Below are positions 1 to 10,269 of a stretch of DNA of 64,000 bases, one piece after another. Under the pieces are notes generated by a model. The model ran no database searches, was not told the origin of the DNA, and was given only the letters and a program-made list of their open reading frames with translations. How positions within the stretch are numbered: the first letter of the stretch is position 1; each line of letters begins with the position of its first letter. The stretch lies in NCBI GenBank assembly GCA_963970005.1, contig CAXAMN010001447.1, positions 1,559,736-1,623,735 of the forward strand, read 5' to 3'. This DNA is from Durusdinium trenchii. Lineage: Eukaryota; Sar; Dinophyceae; Suessiales; Symbiodiniaceae. A program made the position numbers and the translations under genes.

Positions 1-96
1 CAGATACAAGAAGTAACAAGAAAAACATCATCAAACGGTTCTCCAGGTATCATAAACGATCAGCAGGGAAAAACCACCTCTCTCGACGTTTCTCGC

Positions 97-156
97 CTTT
101 TTGAGTTGCGAGGACTTGGTGAACTTCTCGACGTTCTGGATGATCTCGGAGATGAC
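97..156 (-). CDS. Orphan CDPK autoinhibitory-junction exon
   Basis: A 20-codon, phase 0/0 exon reads VISEIIQNVEKFTKSSQLKK. This is close to the junction (autoinhibitory/calmodulin-like linker) that follows the kinase domain in calcium-dependent protein kinases. It is bounded by CAG on the acceptor side (157-159) and a GC donor (95-96). It lies only about 300 bp beyond the stop codon of the CDPK gene at 453-7978, and the DNA between holds no kinase exons. It therefore cannot be the junction of a normally ordered second gene unless its kinase exons lie elsewhere. It may be a relict or rearranged tandem copy. Identity of the motif is fairly sure; gene membership is unknown. Confidence 0.5.
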
Positions 157-452
157 CTGGCGCGACGGATCACCGCAGACTTCACCGGCGAACGGCCAGC
201 AAATCCCAACCAACCAAAGGCGCCTTTAGGCGCGGCGCAGCCGGTGAAGGTGAGGAAAACCCGATCCCAAAGATGTCCAGCACGGGTATTACACACCAAA
301 CATGTGCACCTTCTCACGACGTGGTGTGCCTTTTCTACGTCCACAGTTTCACCATGTTTCACCACACCGAAGCCAACACCAAGTGGAGGTGTGGAGGTGT
401 CAGCCGACTTCAAGCATTTGAGCTGTGGATAAAAAGAACTAAATGCTTGAGC
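157..452. other. Intergenic gap between CDPK stop and orphan junction exon
   Basis: About 300 bp without a recognisable exon on either strand. No kinase motif was found here, which is why the junction exon at 97-156 is called an orphan. Confidence 0.4.
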
Positions 453-605
453 TCAGATGGGGTCGTCTCGCCCTTCCTGTAGTCGACTATCCCATCTCAT
501 CCTTCGCCTTGCCGGACCTCCTTTGCCTGCCTGGCCGGACATGCTCTTCAGAGCGATGAAGGCCTGGAAACCTTCCTGGAACTCCGCTTGCGAGATATGC
601 CCGTC
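453..605 (-). CDS. CDPK terminal exon: EF-hand 2 and C-terminus
   Basis: Encodes DGHISQAEFQEGFQAF and a basic, Gly/Arg-rich tail of about 30 residues ending at TGA (453-455). The acceptor CAG is at 606-608. The gene ends here; no further EF-hand pair follows. Confidence 0.75.
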   Translation of the reverse strand, partial: DGHISQAEFQEGFQAFIALKSMSGQAGKGGPARRRMRWDSRLQEGRDDPI

Positions 606-3600
606 CTGACAGCTGAAAAGCCCTGCAAGTTGTGTAGCCAAAGGGTCACAGGAATCCGGCCTCACTTTAAGGCCAACTATATAGTGTGCATGATCCCCGT
701 GCAAACAGATCCATGGACCTGTGAGTCCGACGATTCTCACCACCCAAAAGCTTTTCAGGGTCGCCCATCTGCAGGAGGGTAAGATCATTCAAAGTAACTC
801 CCTCCCGAAGCGTCCGGACCCGACCTTGACAGGAAGCGTGAGTCTGCACCCTCCAGGGTGCAGTCTGGACCCGGAAAAAAGCCATTTCCGCCCACAGTGT
901 CAGGGCTATGGAAAGGTTGCGAAATGGTCATTTCAAGTTGTTGATAGTGTTGTTGATCTCAATTTCCACACTCGAGGGCAAACTGGGAGCATGGGCGCCA
1001 TTCACTCCGTCTGCGCAGTCCTTGTCGAGATCTAAGCGAGCGAAGAGTTCCTCCAAGTGCTCTTCTCTCAGCCCATGGTCCAGCAAATACTGTCGAAGCT
1101 CCTGACTTCGTGCTTGGTGCTTGGTGCATGGACCAGAGGCAAATCAGCCTGGCTGCTTGGAATTCCAAAGATTTGAAGACAATGGAGATTCCAATATGCC
1201 AAAGAGTTGTGATTTGAGAAGCGACATGTTTGCATCTTTTTGCCTTAGAGCTGGCTGTTCTTGGAATCAACGAGTAACGAGTGGTTGCCTGCAGGTGCGA
1301 TGCAAGCCGTTTCGATCCGTTTCGCGGCTGCCAAATGATTCTCACGGTTCTCCTCCATATCTACAGTGCCAGAACCATCCTTGTCGATCCGGGCGAAGGC
1401 ACTGCGTGGCTCCTCACCAAAGACCGGGTCTGATTGAAGGAGATCAGCGGCAGAGTTAGGGCGTGAGGTGCTGAAAACGAGCCCTTCACACATGGAAGCG
1501 GCTTCGATTTTTCCATTGGCCATAGTACGAATGCTCCTATAGTAGCGATGCCAGGAGCCCCTAGTAGCTTCTTGTTACTAGTCGTAAGAATATATAGTGT
1601 AGTCGCGGATTGGAAGGTTAAACATTGAGGTAACATCATCTGAACCGCACGGCGTAGCCGTCCGAACTCCTGTGTTTTGATGAAGGCTTCGGCTGCCAAT
1701 TGTCGAGCGCTGAGCCTTGAACCATCTTGAAGCTCAAAGAAGCAGTGTCCCCATTTGGTATGCTTCAGATGTGGTGACTCAATTTCTTCAGTTTCAAGCT
1801 TATCACTCATACTCATATGACTCATATGTCCAATGATAAAGATCAACCAAAAAGGACGGAGAAACAATTATTAGCCCGGAGAAACAAATTTGGTCCACAA
1901 AGTGAAAAGGCCATAAATGCATGGTACATCATGGTACAGTAGATTGAGGTTACGGTTGATTTGTGTGTTGTTCCTCCATGTTCCTCCATCCTATTTCCCA
2001 TTTCATGATTTGGCTTTGTGTTTTGCTGGAAGGAAATAGAACTTGACTGCAGAAGTAACTCCATTGTGTGAGCTTTCTGCTCAAAAGATAAGATCAATTT
2101 CTTAGTCTTGAAGACGGCAGCTCTCACCTTTCAAGACGCCCTCACATTCCCTCGTCATTCACTCGAAACTGCGAGATAGGTGTCAGGGTAACCATTCGGT
2201 AGTGAACAAGATAGAGCAAGGCCCAAGAAAAGAGGGCAACAAGCTTGATAGGGGCCAGCCTCCAACCCCAAGATGAATAAGCTTGGGGGGGCGCTTGGTA
2301 GACGAATAAGCTTGATAGCTCTACTAAGATCAATCCTGTCAACCTGCGCCCCTCTGCTGACCTCTGTGGCGCACTCCTCCAGTTGCTCTGGAGGGGAGCA
2401 AATCCCAGGGTGAGGAGAGCCGATGGGTCACTCCAGTTGGCCCTGAGCGGGAACCGGCCTCGATCTGTATGGCACCCGCAAGCATTGCTCCACAAACTGC
2501 AGGGCTATCGGATCCAACGTCTCTGCACGGCTGGAGAGGCGCGGCAGCGAGGTCTGGTCTTCCACATAGGCCACCATCCTCGGATGGCAGCGATGAAGAG
2601 CTATAGGAGATGCGCGTGTTGACAGGGCGGTGCACGAAATAGTAGAGTAGAGTCTGCGCCCAACAAGTCACGTGGTCCCCTTCCTTTCGCACAGCCCACA
2701 AAAAGCCAAGTCAGGGCATTTGCTCTCAATGAATCAAGTTCCATAGATCAAGACGACCAGCCTGATCAAGCCAACCCGACTGTAGAGATACTAGATATCC
2801 GCCCCTTGATATCTCGATGATGGACTTGCCAAGGAGCTCTTCCAAAGAGTAAGGTGCTTCACCTTTGAGCAAGCTGAAAATGATGACACCTCGACAAGAG
2901 TTTTGCGAGCGGTGGCAAAACAAACTCTGTTGAAACGGCTCCAGCCCAGATGGGTTGCTTTGCGAAGAGCCTTTTGACCTTTGAGACTGTCAAGCAACTC
3001 GAACCCCAGGTGAAGACCAAGCGATATGGACCTCCCTCCCTGCACGTTTCACGACAGCGAGAGAGACCAGCAAAACCCTGATCTGTCTACCAATACCCGA
3101 AAGAGTACAGAACCAAACTTGGGAACATGGAAACTACCCCAAAGCCATAATTGTATATATAAAAAATATATATATATATGTCAAAACACGAAATCACGCC
3201 TTCTTCTTTCCACTGCGAGTCCCCGCACTGTCTCACCCCTCTTCAGCGATCCCTGTGTGACCCTGCGAGTGATCTCCACCTGTCTCACCACGGCACCCAA
3301 CGACCACACGTCGCAGCGGAAGTCGTAGCAGCGCCGCGTCTTGCACCGTGCCACGCCGCGCGGCGAGGCGGCCCTGATCTGGGCATCCAAGACGGCCATG
3401 ACTTCGGGAGCCATATATTCAGCCGTGCCGACCTTCGATTTTGGAAGGCCAAGTCGACCGGATGAAGCGAAGATCATGGAGCCAAAGAAACTGGAAGATC
3501 CTGTAGAAGTTGTCTGGGGTCCGGGGTGTGTTTGATCATGGAGTTGAGAAATGATGACCAAAACTCTCAGATGTTGTGTTTCTGAGAAGCGTGGAAGGTC

Positions 3601-6600
3601 GTTGCCCACCAATACCGTGGTTTCTTGGATCAAGCTATGAGTTTCAAGGGATTCTCTGTTCCGTTCGATCTTCAACTCCGAAAAATCGAGCTGAAATCGC
3701 CGATTGATTTACTGAATGCTCAACACCGAGCAGCAAAGTACTGAGGATTGGTTTTTGAGTTGAAAGGAGACATTGGCAGATAGGGAGATGGGTGTTGGCA
3801 GTTAACCTTCCTTCCCCCCAAAGCCTGTGAATTCGTGGAATCTGCCAGCGACCTGTTTTTGGCACCCCCATGATCCTCAAGCAATTCCAAGGTCAAGGTC
3901 CAAGAATCGTTTCTGTTTTCAGCATTGTTCAAAAGTAAAAGGCTTTTAGGAAGTTTTAGGATGTTTCGGGTTGATAGGCTGGTGATGGTTGGTTTACCCC
4001 TCAACATAGTCACAATCCACTGTCACTTCATCAAGGCGGTTTCAGTTTATGCCCATTGGAGTAGGCATACTCCAGACCTCATGTGTTACGTGTCTCGTGT
4101 CAGACTTGGCACGATGGAGTCCATGGGCGGGATCTCGTTCATGGAGCCATCGGAGAAGCGGGACTTGACGTGACTGATCTGATGACACACATTGCTCTGC
4201 GCTGCCTGGGCCAAGGGAGAGAGAAACATCGTGTGGACACGGCGGGCGCCGTGTTGACCGTGTTTCCCGTTTTGGGCGCCGTGTTGACCGGTGTGTTGGG
4301 CAGAAAACACCGTTCGGTGCTCGCCGTGGTGAGCTCAATCAGGTACCAAAACGAGATGTTTCCACCAGAACTGCAACACCGCCAAACGCAACATCGATCG
4401 GTGCAATGCGCTGCAGAAGCCCCAGAAACTGCGTACCCACTGGTCACCGCCGGTCTTAAGTCCCCGGTCTTTCAGGCATGAGCTTCGTCTGGACTTGAAG
4501 GTGGAACAGGAAATAAGACATGTAAGTGGACAATAGTGAATATATAATAAGTTGATATTTCTCGCCTGCCTGTTGTCACGTCTTGAATAGCGAAAGTATG
4601 CAAAAGTTATAAATTGAAAGGGTGCAAAAGCACATGTCAACGATCGATCGATGACTTGAAAGCTTACGGGGGTCAAAAAATAAGGGTGTTCTCTGCAATG
4701 TACAGATTATGCAGTACTGTAGGTTGTCACAAAATGCATGCTGAGAAACTATAGTAAAGAAACTATGAAACGAGTAGAAAGAAGAAACGACCACCCTGAA
4801 CTTGATGTTGTGTTTCCCTCAAACTACCCACATGTGCTCATGCTCTTAAACTACAGTGACTATACAGTGACTAAATACATTAACTAATTCAGTGGTGACT
4901 CTTCTTCGCCCTCTCATTGGTCTCCTGTTGACCTCTTTTCGGTCGCTGAAACCTGTCCACTCCACCTGTCGCCAGCAGCGCCTGCACCGAGGCGGACAGG
5001 CCGAAGTCCGCCAAGCGCATGGGCGGCGTGCGGTCCGTGGGCTGGAGCTTCCTCAGGAGAGAGCGGAGCGGTGGCGTCACGTCTTTGGAAGAGGGGGGAG
5101 AGGTGGAAGAGCGAAGAGACTGGAATGGGAGGCCCATGGAGGCCCCAAAAGAAAGGCCAGGCAAAGGTCCTGTATACCAGTAGAGAGAAAAGGAGGATGC
5201 ACGGAGGATGCACGTGCTCAGGATGCACGGATTCTAGGGCTGCGAATCCGGCTCGTGCCGTCGATCGTCATCGCAACAACAGCGCCAACGCCGTCGATCG
5301 TCTCAGCCCCCTACGATTTCTCCGCAGGTCTTACACCCGGCCTGGTGTCATTTTCTATATAGGCATGGAAAGTGGGACTGGTTAGGGTACAATCCAACGT
5401 GGATCAAGCAGGATTCAACCAACACCCGCCGGTGGTTTCGCCACCGCGGTGGCATGCCTAGCCACCGCACCAGAAGCACATTCTCCGGCTTTAAATCACG
5501 GTGGCAAACGCCGCGGGAGTGGCCTTGGACGTACTGACGAGCCCAGCATTTCTGACGATGCAATACACTGAACATGCACCAGCCACGCAATATGCATAGC
5601 AATTACATATTACATTAAAATTACATAAACAATTCAGGCCATGAAGCTTGTCTTCAATGCGTTGATTTTTGTCTTTTTCCCGGGAACACACTCACTTCCA
5701 GGTGAATGAGGAGTGTGGGCTTGCTGGTTTTGGGGTCGTTGGTGATTCTGTGTATGACAGTGTTCACATCCCTAAATGCCGCCCTAAAGGTTCAATGTTC
5801 TTTGAAGCAGTGCAGGCCAATTGTAGGCCCATGTAGACAAGCAATTCGTATCAGTGTCCAAGATTGCCACAGCGCATGGAAATGGGTTGGGACTGAGTCT
5901 TACCTCAAACATCCTCAAACCACTACAGTCAAAGAAAGTTGTGCTGAGAACAAAGCCATTACCCCATGAAAAACCAAGAGAAGCCACTGCAATAAAAGGA
6001 TTGTGGAAAAGAGTTCGAGAGGTACAGTCAGTACAGGCCTGTACTGTCCCAAGCAAACACGTGAGTCAAACTGACAGCCCTGTCATGTCCTGTCATCTTT
6101 TTCTTAATATCCGATCAGATCTGGTCCGAACTACGCACCTCGTTTGTTCAAAGTCTGTTCCACTCGTTTTTATGCTGAGAAACAGTAGATCAAAGCCCTT
6201 AGGATTTGATCGGCCGCGTGATGTGCGAAGACCAGTTCCCCCTTCGTCTCGGCCATGCATTGCTGCAAATCTCCACCACTACAAAGCTCGGTGACGATAT
6301 AGATGTCCTACCCAGGTTCAGAACAATCGATTCATTCCGTCCATCAACGAGAGGATCCCATTCCGTCAATCTCAGCGCTCAGACAGCTTGAGGGGGGTGT
6401 CGTGTCTTAAGCTGTCGTCTATTGATCCATGTCTCATCGACCTATTGGTATTGGGGTCACCGTCGATCCTTTCTCACGGTCGACCGGATGTCCGTCACCG
6501 GATCGCCACGAGACCGGTCGCGCCACCGGATCCGATGTCGATCGAGACGCGGTGGGAGACGACCGCGCGGTGGACCCGGGTGCCGTGGACGGTCACGGTC

Positions 6601-7978
6601 CTTGAAATCCTCATAGGCTTCGAAGAAATGCAAGATCCGAGGATGCTGCAATCGACTGAGGACGCTAATTTCCATTCGAAGTTGCTCCAAGTGTTCACAT
6701 TTCTCCTTGGAGACTTGCCTTGGTTGTACGTAGCATTCGGAGGCATTCGGGTGTTTGTTTAATCCGAAACAACCATCAACAACCCACGCCCTGCCAGCCT
6801 GACTAGATTCCATTCACAAACCAGTACTAGGGGCTCCTGGCTAGGAGCAAGGACGCTACTAGGGGCTCCTGGCCGTACTAGGAACAAGAAGCTACTCCGA
6901 GCCAACGGTCGTTCCTAAGTTCGCGATGCGCAGGGGTGCACCATCGGCTGATCTTGGCAGCAGCTAAAGGGTCACTCCCCAGTGGGCAAATGGAAGAGTT
7001 GTAGTCATTTGTAGTATTGAGCCCTTCTTGGACTGGCTGAAGGAACCTGGAAAAAGGTGTTGAAACATCTTCACCAAAAGGGCCGAGGATTGACCTTAAG
7101 CAATCACCTATCAAGCAAAACCAGCCCTTCCAACACTGCCTCCCGCGCGTTGGTTTGGAGCGGGTTTTCCCCTTGTCCGGGCCACTTGATGGCCACCAGC
7201 TTCTTGCTGTGGAAGCCTCGGGCCGTGCCGTTGAAATTCCCGAGAACGAGTCCGCTGGGTGCAGGTGAGTTGGACCTCATTTGACGAGTCGATCATAGAA
7301 AAACACCATACGAAAATGCTCAGCTTTCAGGTCTTACTGGGTCAGACTGGACCTGTAGGGATGAGTGCGGTGGATGGTTTCCTCTGGCATTCCAGCTGTA
7401 GGATGGTGTGTGTATAGGAGGTTTATTTGCCCAGCTTCATCGAGTCTTGTTGAAGGTTGCTGAAGCGCTTCTGTATGCCTGTTTGATTTACAACAATATC
7501 ACACAACGATGACATGAAACCTGAAGGCGACACATCATAGTCTCCTGACATGCATCAACAGAAGAGCTGACGACGACGACGACGACAACAAAAACCCAAC
7601 ACATTTCTGGAAGATCGTGGAAGCCACCATGAAAGCCCGACATCTGTCCTCGACAAGGACCCTTTTTGTTATTCTCCGCAGCAAAAAGAGGTTCCTTTCT
7701 CCCATGTTCTTCCAAAGTCCATCTTTTCTTCAGCAGTTGTTCAGCAAAAAAACAGAAAACAGAAAGAACACAACCAAAGTCAAAGTCCAAGTCCAACGTC
7801 TTTCTACAGTCCCTAACCGCCCTAACAGGCCCAGGTGGTTCTTTCTACAACCCAACCGCTCCCCTTCCGAAGCGGCACGGTGCTTCACGGCGAAGACCTC
7901 TCCGAAGGATCCGCTGCCCAGGACCTTCCGCTGCTCCCAGGAGTAGACGCTCCGCACGTCCGCGTCCTTCCGGCAGGC
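453..7978 (-). CDS. Calcium-dependent protein kinase (CDPK-like), multi-exon gene
   Basis: Ser/Thr kinase fused to C-terminal EF-hands, expected to be activated by calcium binding that releases the junction from the catalytic cleft. Exons read in order on the minus strand: 7860-7978 (glycine loop), 7108-7254 (VAIK), 6601-6718 (alpha-C), 6212-6307 (hinge), 5471-5523 (HRDLKPEN), 4966-5041 (DFG), 3297-3432 (APE, DVWSLG), 2792-2889, 2459-2520 (subdomain XI), 1646-1715, 1353-1429, 1021-1101 and 453-605 (EF-hands, TGA stop). Most neighbouring exons join in phase, but one small exon seems to be missing before 5523 and another after 4966. Donors include GT, GC (7859, 2458) and GA (6600, 1352, 1020). 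Only two EF-hands are present, against four in plant CDPKs. N-terminal exons upstream of 7978 are not firmly placed. Confidence 0.82.
1021..1101 (-). CDS. CDPK exon: EF-hand linker and start of EF-hand 2
   Basis: Exactly 27 codons: ELRQYLLDHGLREEHLEELF then ARLDLDK. The EF-hand 2 loop is split by the intron after DLDK. The donor is GA at 1019-1020, and the acceptor of the next exon is CAG followed by GACGGG (repeat AGGAC). The join yields DLDKDGHISQAEF, a good calcium-binding loop. Confidence 0.78.
1353..1429 (-). CDS. CDPK exon: EF-hand 1
   Basis: Encodes FARIDKDGSGTVDME, an EF-hand loop with acidic or oxygen ligands at positions 1, 3, 5, 9 and 12 once joined to the next exon. The acceptor is uncertain (1430-1432 used). 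The donor is GA (GAG then GAGAACC), and the next exon begins after CAG with GAGCTTC, so AGGAG is repeated at both junctions. Confidence 0.72.
1537..1588. repeat. Dispersed CTAGTAG repeat, copy 1
   Basis: Contains GCGATGCCAGGAGCCCCTAG and then TAGCTTCTTGTTACTAG. The same two blocks recur at 6823-6896, 9058-9186, 15640-15690, 28456-28500 and partly at 50906-50941, in both orientations. Here it sits in an intron of the CDPK gene. Confidence 0.7.
1646..1715 (-). CDS. CDPK exon: end of kinase domain and junction
   Basis: Encodes LSARQLAAEAFIK followed by TQEFGRLRRA. The first part ends the kinase domain and the second resembles a shortened junction (F-x-x-L-R-R-A) leading to the EF-hands. The typical longer junction helix is absent here but is seen in the orphan exon at 97-156. 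Confidence 0.55.
2459..2520 (-). CDS. CDPK exon: subdomain XI
   Basis: Encodes LDPIALQFVEQCLRVPYRSR, matching the A-x-x-F-V-x-x-C-L-x-x-x-x-x-x-R pattern of subdomain XI. A GC donor (2457-2458) gives an in-phase join to the exon starting at 1715, where SARQLAAEAFI continues the helix I region. Confidence 0.65.
2792..2889 (-). CDS. CDPK exon: subdomain X
   Basis: Encodes VIIFSLLKGEAPYSLEELL followed by GKSIIEISRGGYL, the usual hydrophobic helix F plus G/PPF region of the C-lobe. The acceptor AG is at 2890-2891 and the GT donor at 2790-2791. Confidence 0.72.
3297..3432 (-). CDS. CDPK exon: activation segment to DVWSLG
   Basis: Encodes VGTAEYMAPEVMAV, an APE motif with the GTxxYMAPE pattern, then a 20-residue basic insertion and CYDFRCDVWSLG (subdomain IX). 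Ending at a GT donor (3295-3296) makes it run in phase into VIIFSLLKGEAPY of the next exon. Confidence 0.78.
4966..5041 (-). CDS. CDPK exon: DFG motif
   Basis: Encodes PTDRTPPMRLADFGLSASV, with the magnesium-binding DFG. The CAG acceptor is at 5042-5044 and a GT donor is at 4964-4965. The exon leaves one base while the activation-segment exon starts in phase 0, so a short intervening exon or a different junction is likely. Confidence 0.75.
5471..5523 (-). CDS. CDPK exon: catalytic loop
   Basis: Encodes HSRGVCHRDLKPENVLL, the catalytic loop of a Ser/Thr kinase with catalytic Asp (HRD), Lys and Asn. The acceptor AG follows CCA at 5524-5525 and the GT donor is at 5469-5470. The exon ends in phase 0 and joins 4966-5041 cleanly. 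Confidence 0.8.
6212..6307 (-). CDS. CDPK exon: hinge, TELCSGGDL
   Basis: Starts after TAG (6308-6309) and continues the previous exon in phase as DIYIVTELCSGGDLQQCM, the subdomain V hinge with the conserved E and GGDL. It runs for 32 codons to a likely GA donor at 6210-6211. The link to the HRD exon needs another small exon that I did not find. Confidence 0.65.
6601..6718 (-). CDS. CDPK exon: alpha-C helix to hinge
   Basis: Encodes EQLRMEISVLSRLQHPRI, typical of kinase subdomains III-IV, with the alpha-C glutamate in MEISVL, and then the beta-5 approach FFEAYEDFK. It ends AAG followed by GACC, so the intron begins with GA. The next exon starts after TAG with GACATC, giving an AGGAC repeat at both ends of the 293-bp intron. 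Confidence 0.75.
6823..6896. repeat. Dispersed CTAGTAG repeat, copy 2 (inverted)
   Basis: Two tandem copies of CTAGGGGCTCCTGG, then CTAGGAACAAGAAGCTA, the reverse complement of the blocks in copy 1. It lies in a CDPK intron. Confidence 0.7.
7108..7254 (-). CDS. CDPK exon: VAIK lysine and insertion
   Basis: A 147-bp exon with CAG acceptor (7255-7257) and GT donor (7106-7107). It contains KKLVAIKWPGQGENP, with the beta-3 VAIK lysine. It joins exon 6601-6718 in phase (split Arg codon). Compared with an ordinary CDPK N-lobe it adds about 20 residues before the lysine and about 30 residues between the lysine and the alpha-C glutamate. It could instead come from a different kinase, but the phase match favours membership. 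Confidence 0.55.
7860..7978 (-). CDS. CDPK exon: glycine-rich loop
   Basis: Encodes YSWEQRKVLGSGSFGEVF, the GxGxFGxV nucleotide-binding loop (kinase subdomain I), then a short basic stretch. The acceptor AG is at 7979-7980. The donor is drawn as GC at 7858-7859 because that leaves two bases and joins the next exon in phase. A GT donor at 7850-7851 is the alternative but breaks the phase. Confidence 0.7.
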
Positions 7979-8433
7979 CTCGGGTGTCGGAGGGTGTACG
8001 TTAGGAAGGGGCGCCGGAGGTGGGAGGAAAACAAAGGGGTTTTTGAAGTGTCTTTGTTGGAGGTGGAAGAAGAGAATTGAAGTGTTGAATGGCTGTTGGA
8101 TGTTGTTGGATTGTTGGATGCTGTGTTGGTTTTACGATGCTCTACTCAAACGTACTGAAAGGCTACAAGACCTGAGTCTAGCTCTTAAAGACCCTCAAGC
8201 ACCTTGGTTGTCTAAAGAGCTCTGGTGGGCTCCCCATGTAAAGAACATGGGAAGCAGTGGAGATCATGGTGCCCAAGCCACGAACATGGACGTGGGAAAA
8301 CCTCCTGTTCGTAGAACAAAATGGTCCTCCCGGCCTATTTTCCACTCCCCAACACCTGGTATATCCTGGTATTTTCATGATCTTCTATGGCCTTGTAACA
8401 ACCTGTAACCCTACAGCCCCTCCACAATTTGGA

Positions 8434-8616
8434 TCAACGTGAGAAAACTGGCGATTCGCGATGCGAAGCGCCTCCCCTCCCTCTCTCGGCCTGGAAGGCT
8501 TTGCGGTTCACCCCCTTCGCCTTGGGCGCTGGGGCCGCGTTGGGCGCTGCCCCGGGCGCGGCGTCGCTGGGCTTCGCGTCGCTGGTGGCGGCGTTCTCCA
8601 AGGGTTGGAGCTTCAC
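8434..8616 (-). CDS. Ala/Pro-rich exon-like island upstream of CDPK
   Basis: GC-rich stretch open on the minus strand with KLQPLENAATSDAKPSD, then an Ala/Pro/Lys-rich run. Composition fits the exons of this region and the position fits a low-complexity N-terminal extension of the CDPK. I see no conserved domain, and the start and splice sites are not resolved. Confidence 0.35.
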   Translation of the reverse strand: MKLQPLENAATSDAKPSDAAPGAAPNAAPAPKAKGVNRKAFQAERGRGGASHRESPVFSR

Positions 8617-10269
8617 CCGGCGAGGCAGCGGCTCCCGAAGGGCCTCGCACTATTTTCAAGCAGTTCCGGTGAGTAAGATCTGCTCATCGACAAGGGATCG
8701 ACGTCCCATACTTCCGAAGTGAGCACTCCGCGCTTTGACTGGCCATGTGCCCAAAAAGCATGAACATCGATATGATTCAATATGATTCATATAACCGCCT
8801 GGACACTGAAGGCAGGAAAGTAGCTTGAAGGATGATGCCACCTGAATGTGTTTGACTCACTGAACTCACTTACCCACTCACTGCACTCACCCCACTCAAC
8901 CAGCGAGCTCGGACAGCGAGCTCGGAGCCTTTGCCCTCGCAGCCTTCGCATCATCTGACGGCTCTTGTGGCCTCCAAAAGCACGTGCCGCGCGGAATAAG
9001 CCCGCCACGTGTTCGAAAGCACATGGAAGTTCCGGGTGAAGAAACCTGTAATACTTCAACTACTAGCTTCTTGTTACTACTAGTAAGGCACTTGTTACTA
9101 CTAGCGTGGCACTTGTTCCTAATAGCTTCTTGTTACTACTAGTAAGGCACTTGTTACTACTAGCGATGCACCTGTTACTATAGCTTCGAGAATATCACTG
9201 ACTGATTGTGCCGCCGTGCTCAGAGCATGAGCATCCGCAGCGGCGACGCGGGCAGGTTCGAGATAAATAAGGGGGCCCTCTATAGTATTTTGAGGTTAAA
9301 GGAACCTGGACTGAGGATGACTTACTAGTTTTTTGAGGGGCGTTTGAGTACCGAACTTATGGAAAAATAAAGTGTCTTTCGTTGCAGGTCCTTGATGCAT
9401 GGTTTCATGGTTTTGGCGAATCAACCTCAATGATCACCGTCCACGATCCCTCAACGATTGCATCCATATTCCGTCGGCTGGACGGGTGATGTCTGCTGAA
9501 ACCAAGCCACCCTTGAATCAGCGTCGGATACCTGGCGAGGGCGTAACTCAGCATGTTTGCCCGGGCGAAAATGCGAAGTTGAAAGAGCTACATCTACTTA
9601 AGGTGATCATCTAAGATGGCCTAGGGTCCCTGTTGCGTCAAGGACATGCTAGCAAGCCTGTTGGCTTATGTTTTTCAACTACAGCGCCTGCATAGTCCCT
9701 GTGACCGGAGTTGTGACCGGCTTGCAAGATCCTTATACTTGGAAAGGGACGCCCAAAGGATCCTAAACTCTATACACCTCGAAATACAATCACAATGAAA
9801 TATGTTGCTGGGACCCTCTTGGTTCTTGGACCCACCAGCTATCGTTTTTGGGGAGCCACTCTTGGAGCACATGGCTGGGTCGACTCATGGTGCACATCAT
9901 TCATCCTCCGCTTTCTCAACTCATCTGGGTGTGTGAACCTTCCCCGCTCCCCCATAGCACATGGCCGGCGCCCACATCTCCCGTGCTCGGACCCACCATG
10001 ACGACAGGGCACCCTCTGACGTCAAATAGTTTCTGGACGGGGTCAGGATCATTTTCGGGCGGTTGGGACCAGCTCCTTTCTTTATGACAAACTCGAACGG
10101 GTCTCTTCATTGATCGGTTCACCTAGCCCAATTGCAATCTGTTGTCCCTGTGAAGCTGTACTCCCTTCCAACTCCAAAACCTGACTCACAACTGCCCCTT
10201 TTTACCCTCCGATCTGTTCCCAGCCATTCCGCCATCCCAGCCCTTACGCCATCACTTGAAGCTCCAGGT
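8617..10269. other. Non-coding interval with dispersed repeats
   Basis: No exon recognised on either strand. The notable content is the tandem repeat block at 9058-9186 and AT-rich sequence around 9250-9370. Probably introns or the intergenic region upstream of the CDPK. Confidence 0.35.
9058..9186. repeat. Dispersed CTAGTAG repeat, tandem block
   Basis: Largest copy of the family. TAGCTTCTTGTTACTACTAG occurs twice, interleaved with copies of GGCACTTGTTACTACTAG, making an imperfect tandem array of about 130 bp. Confidence 0.75.
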
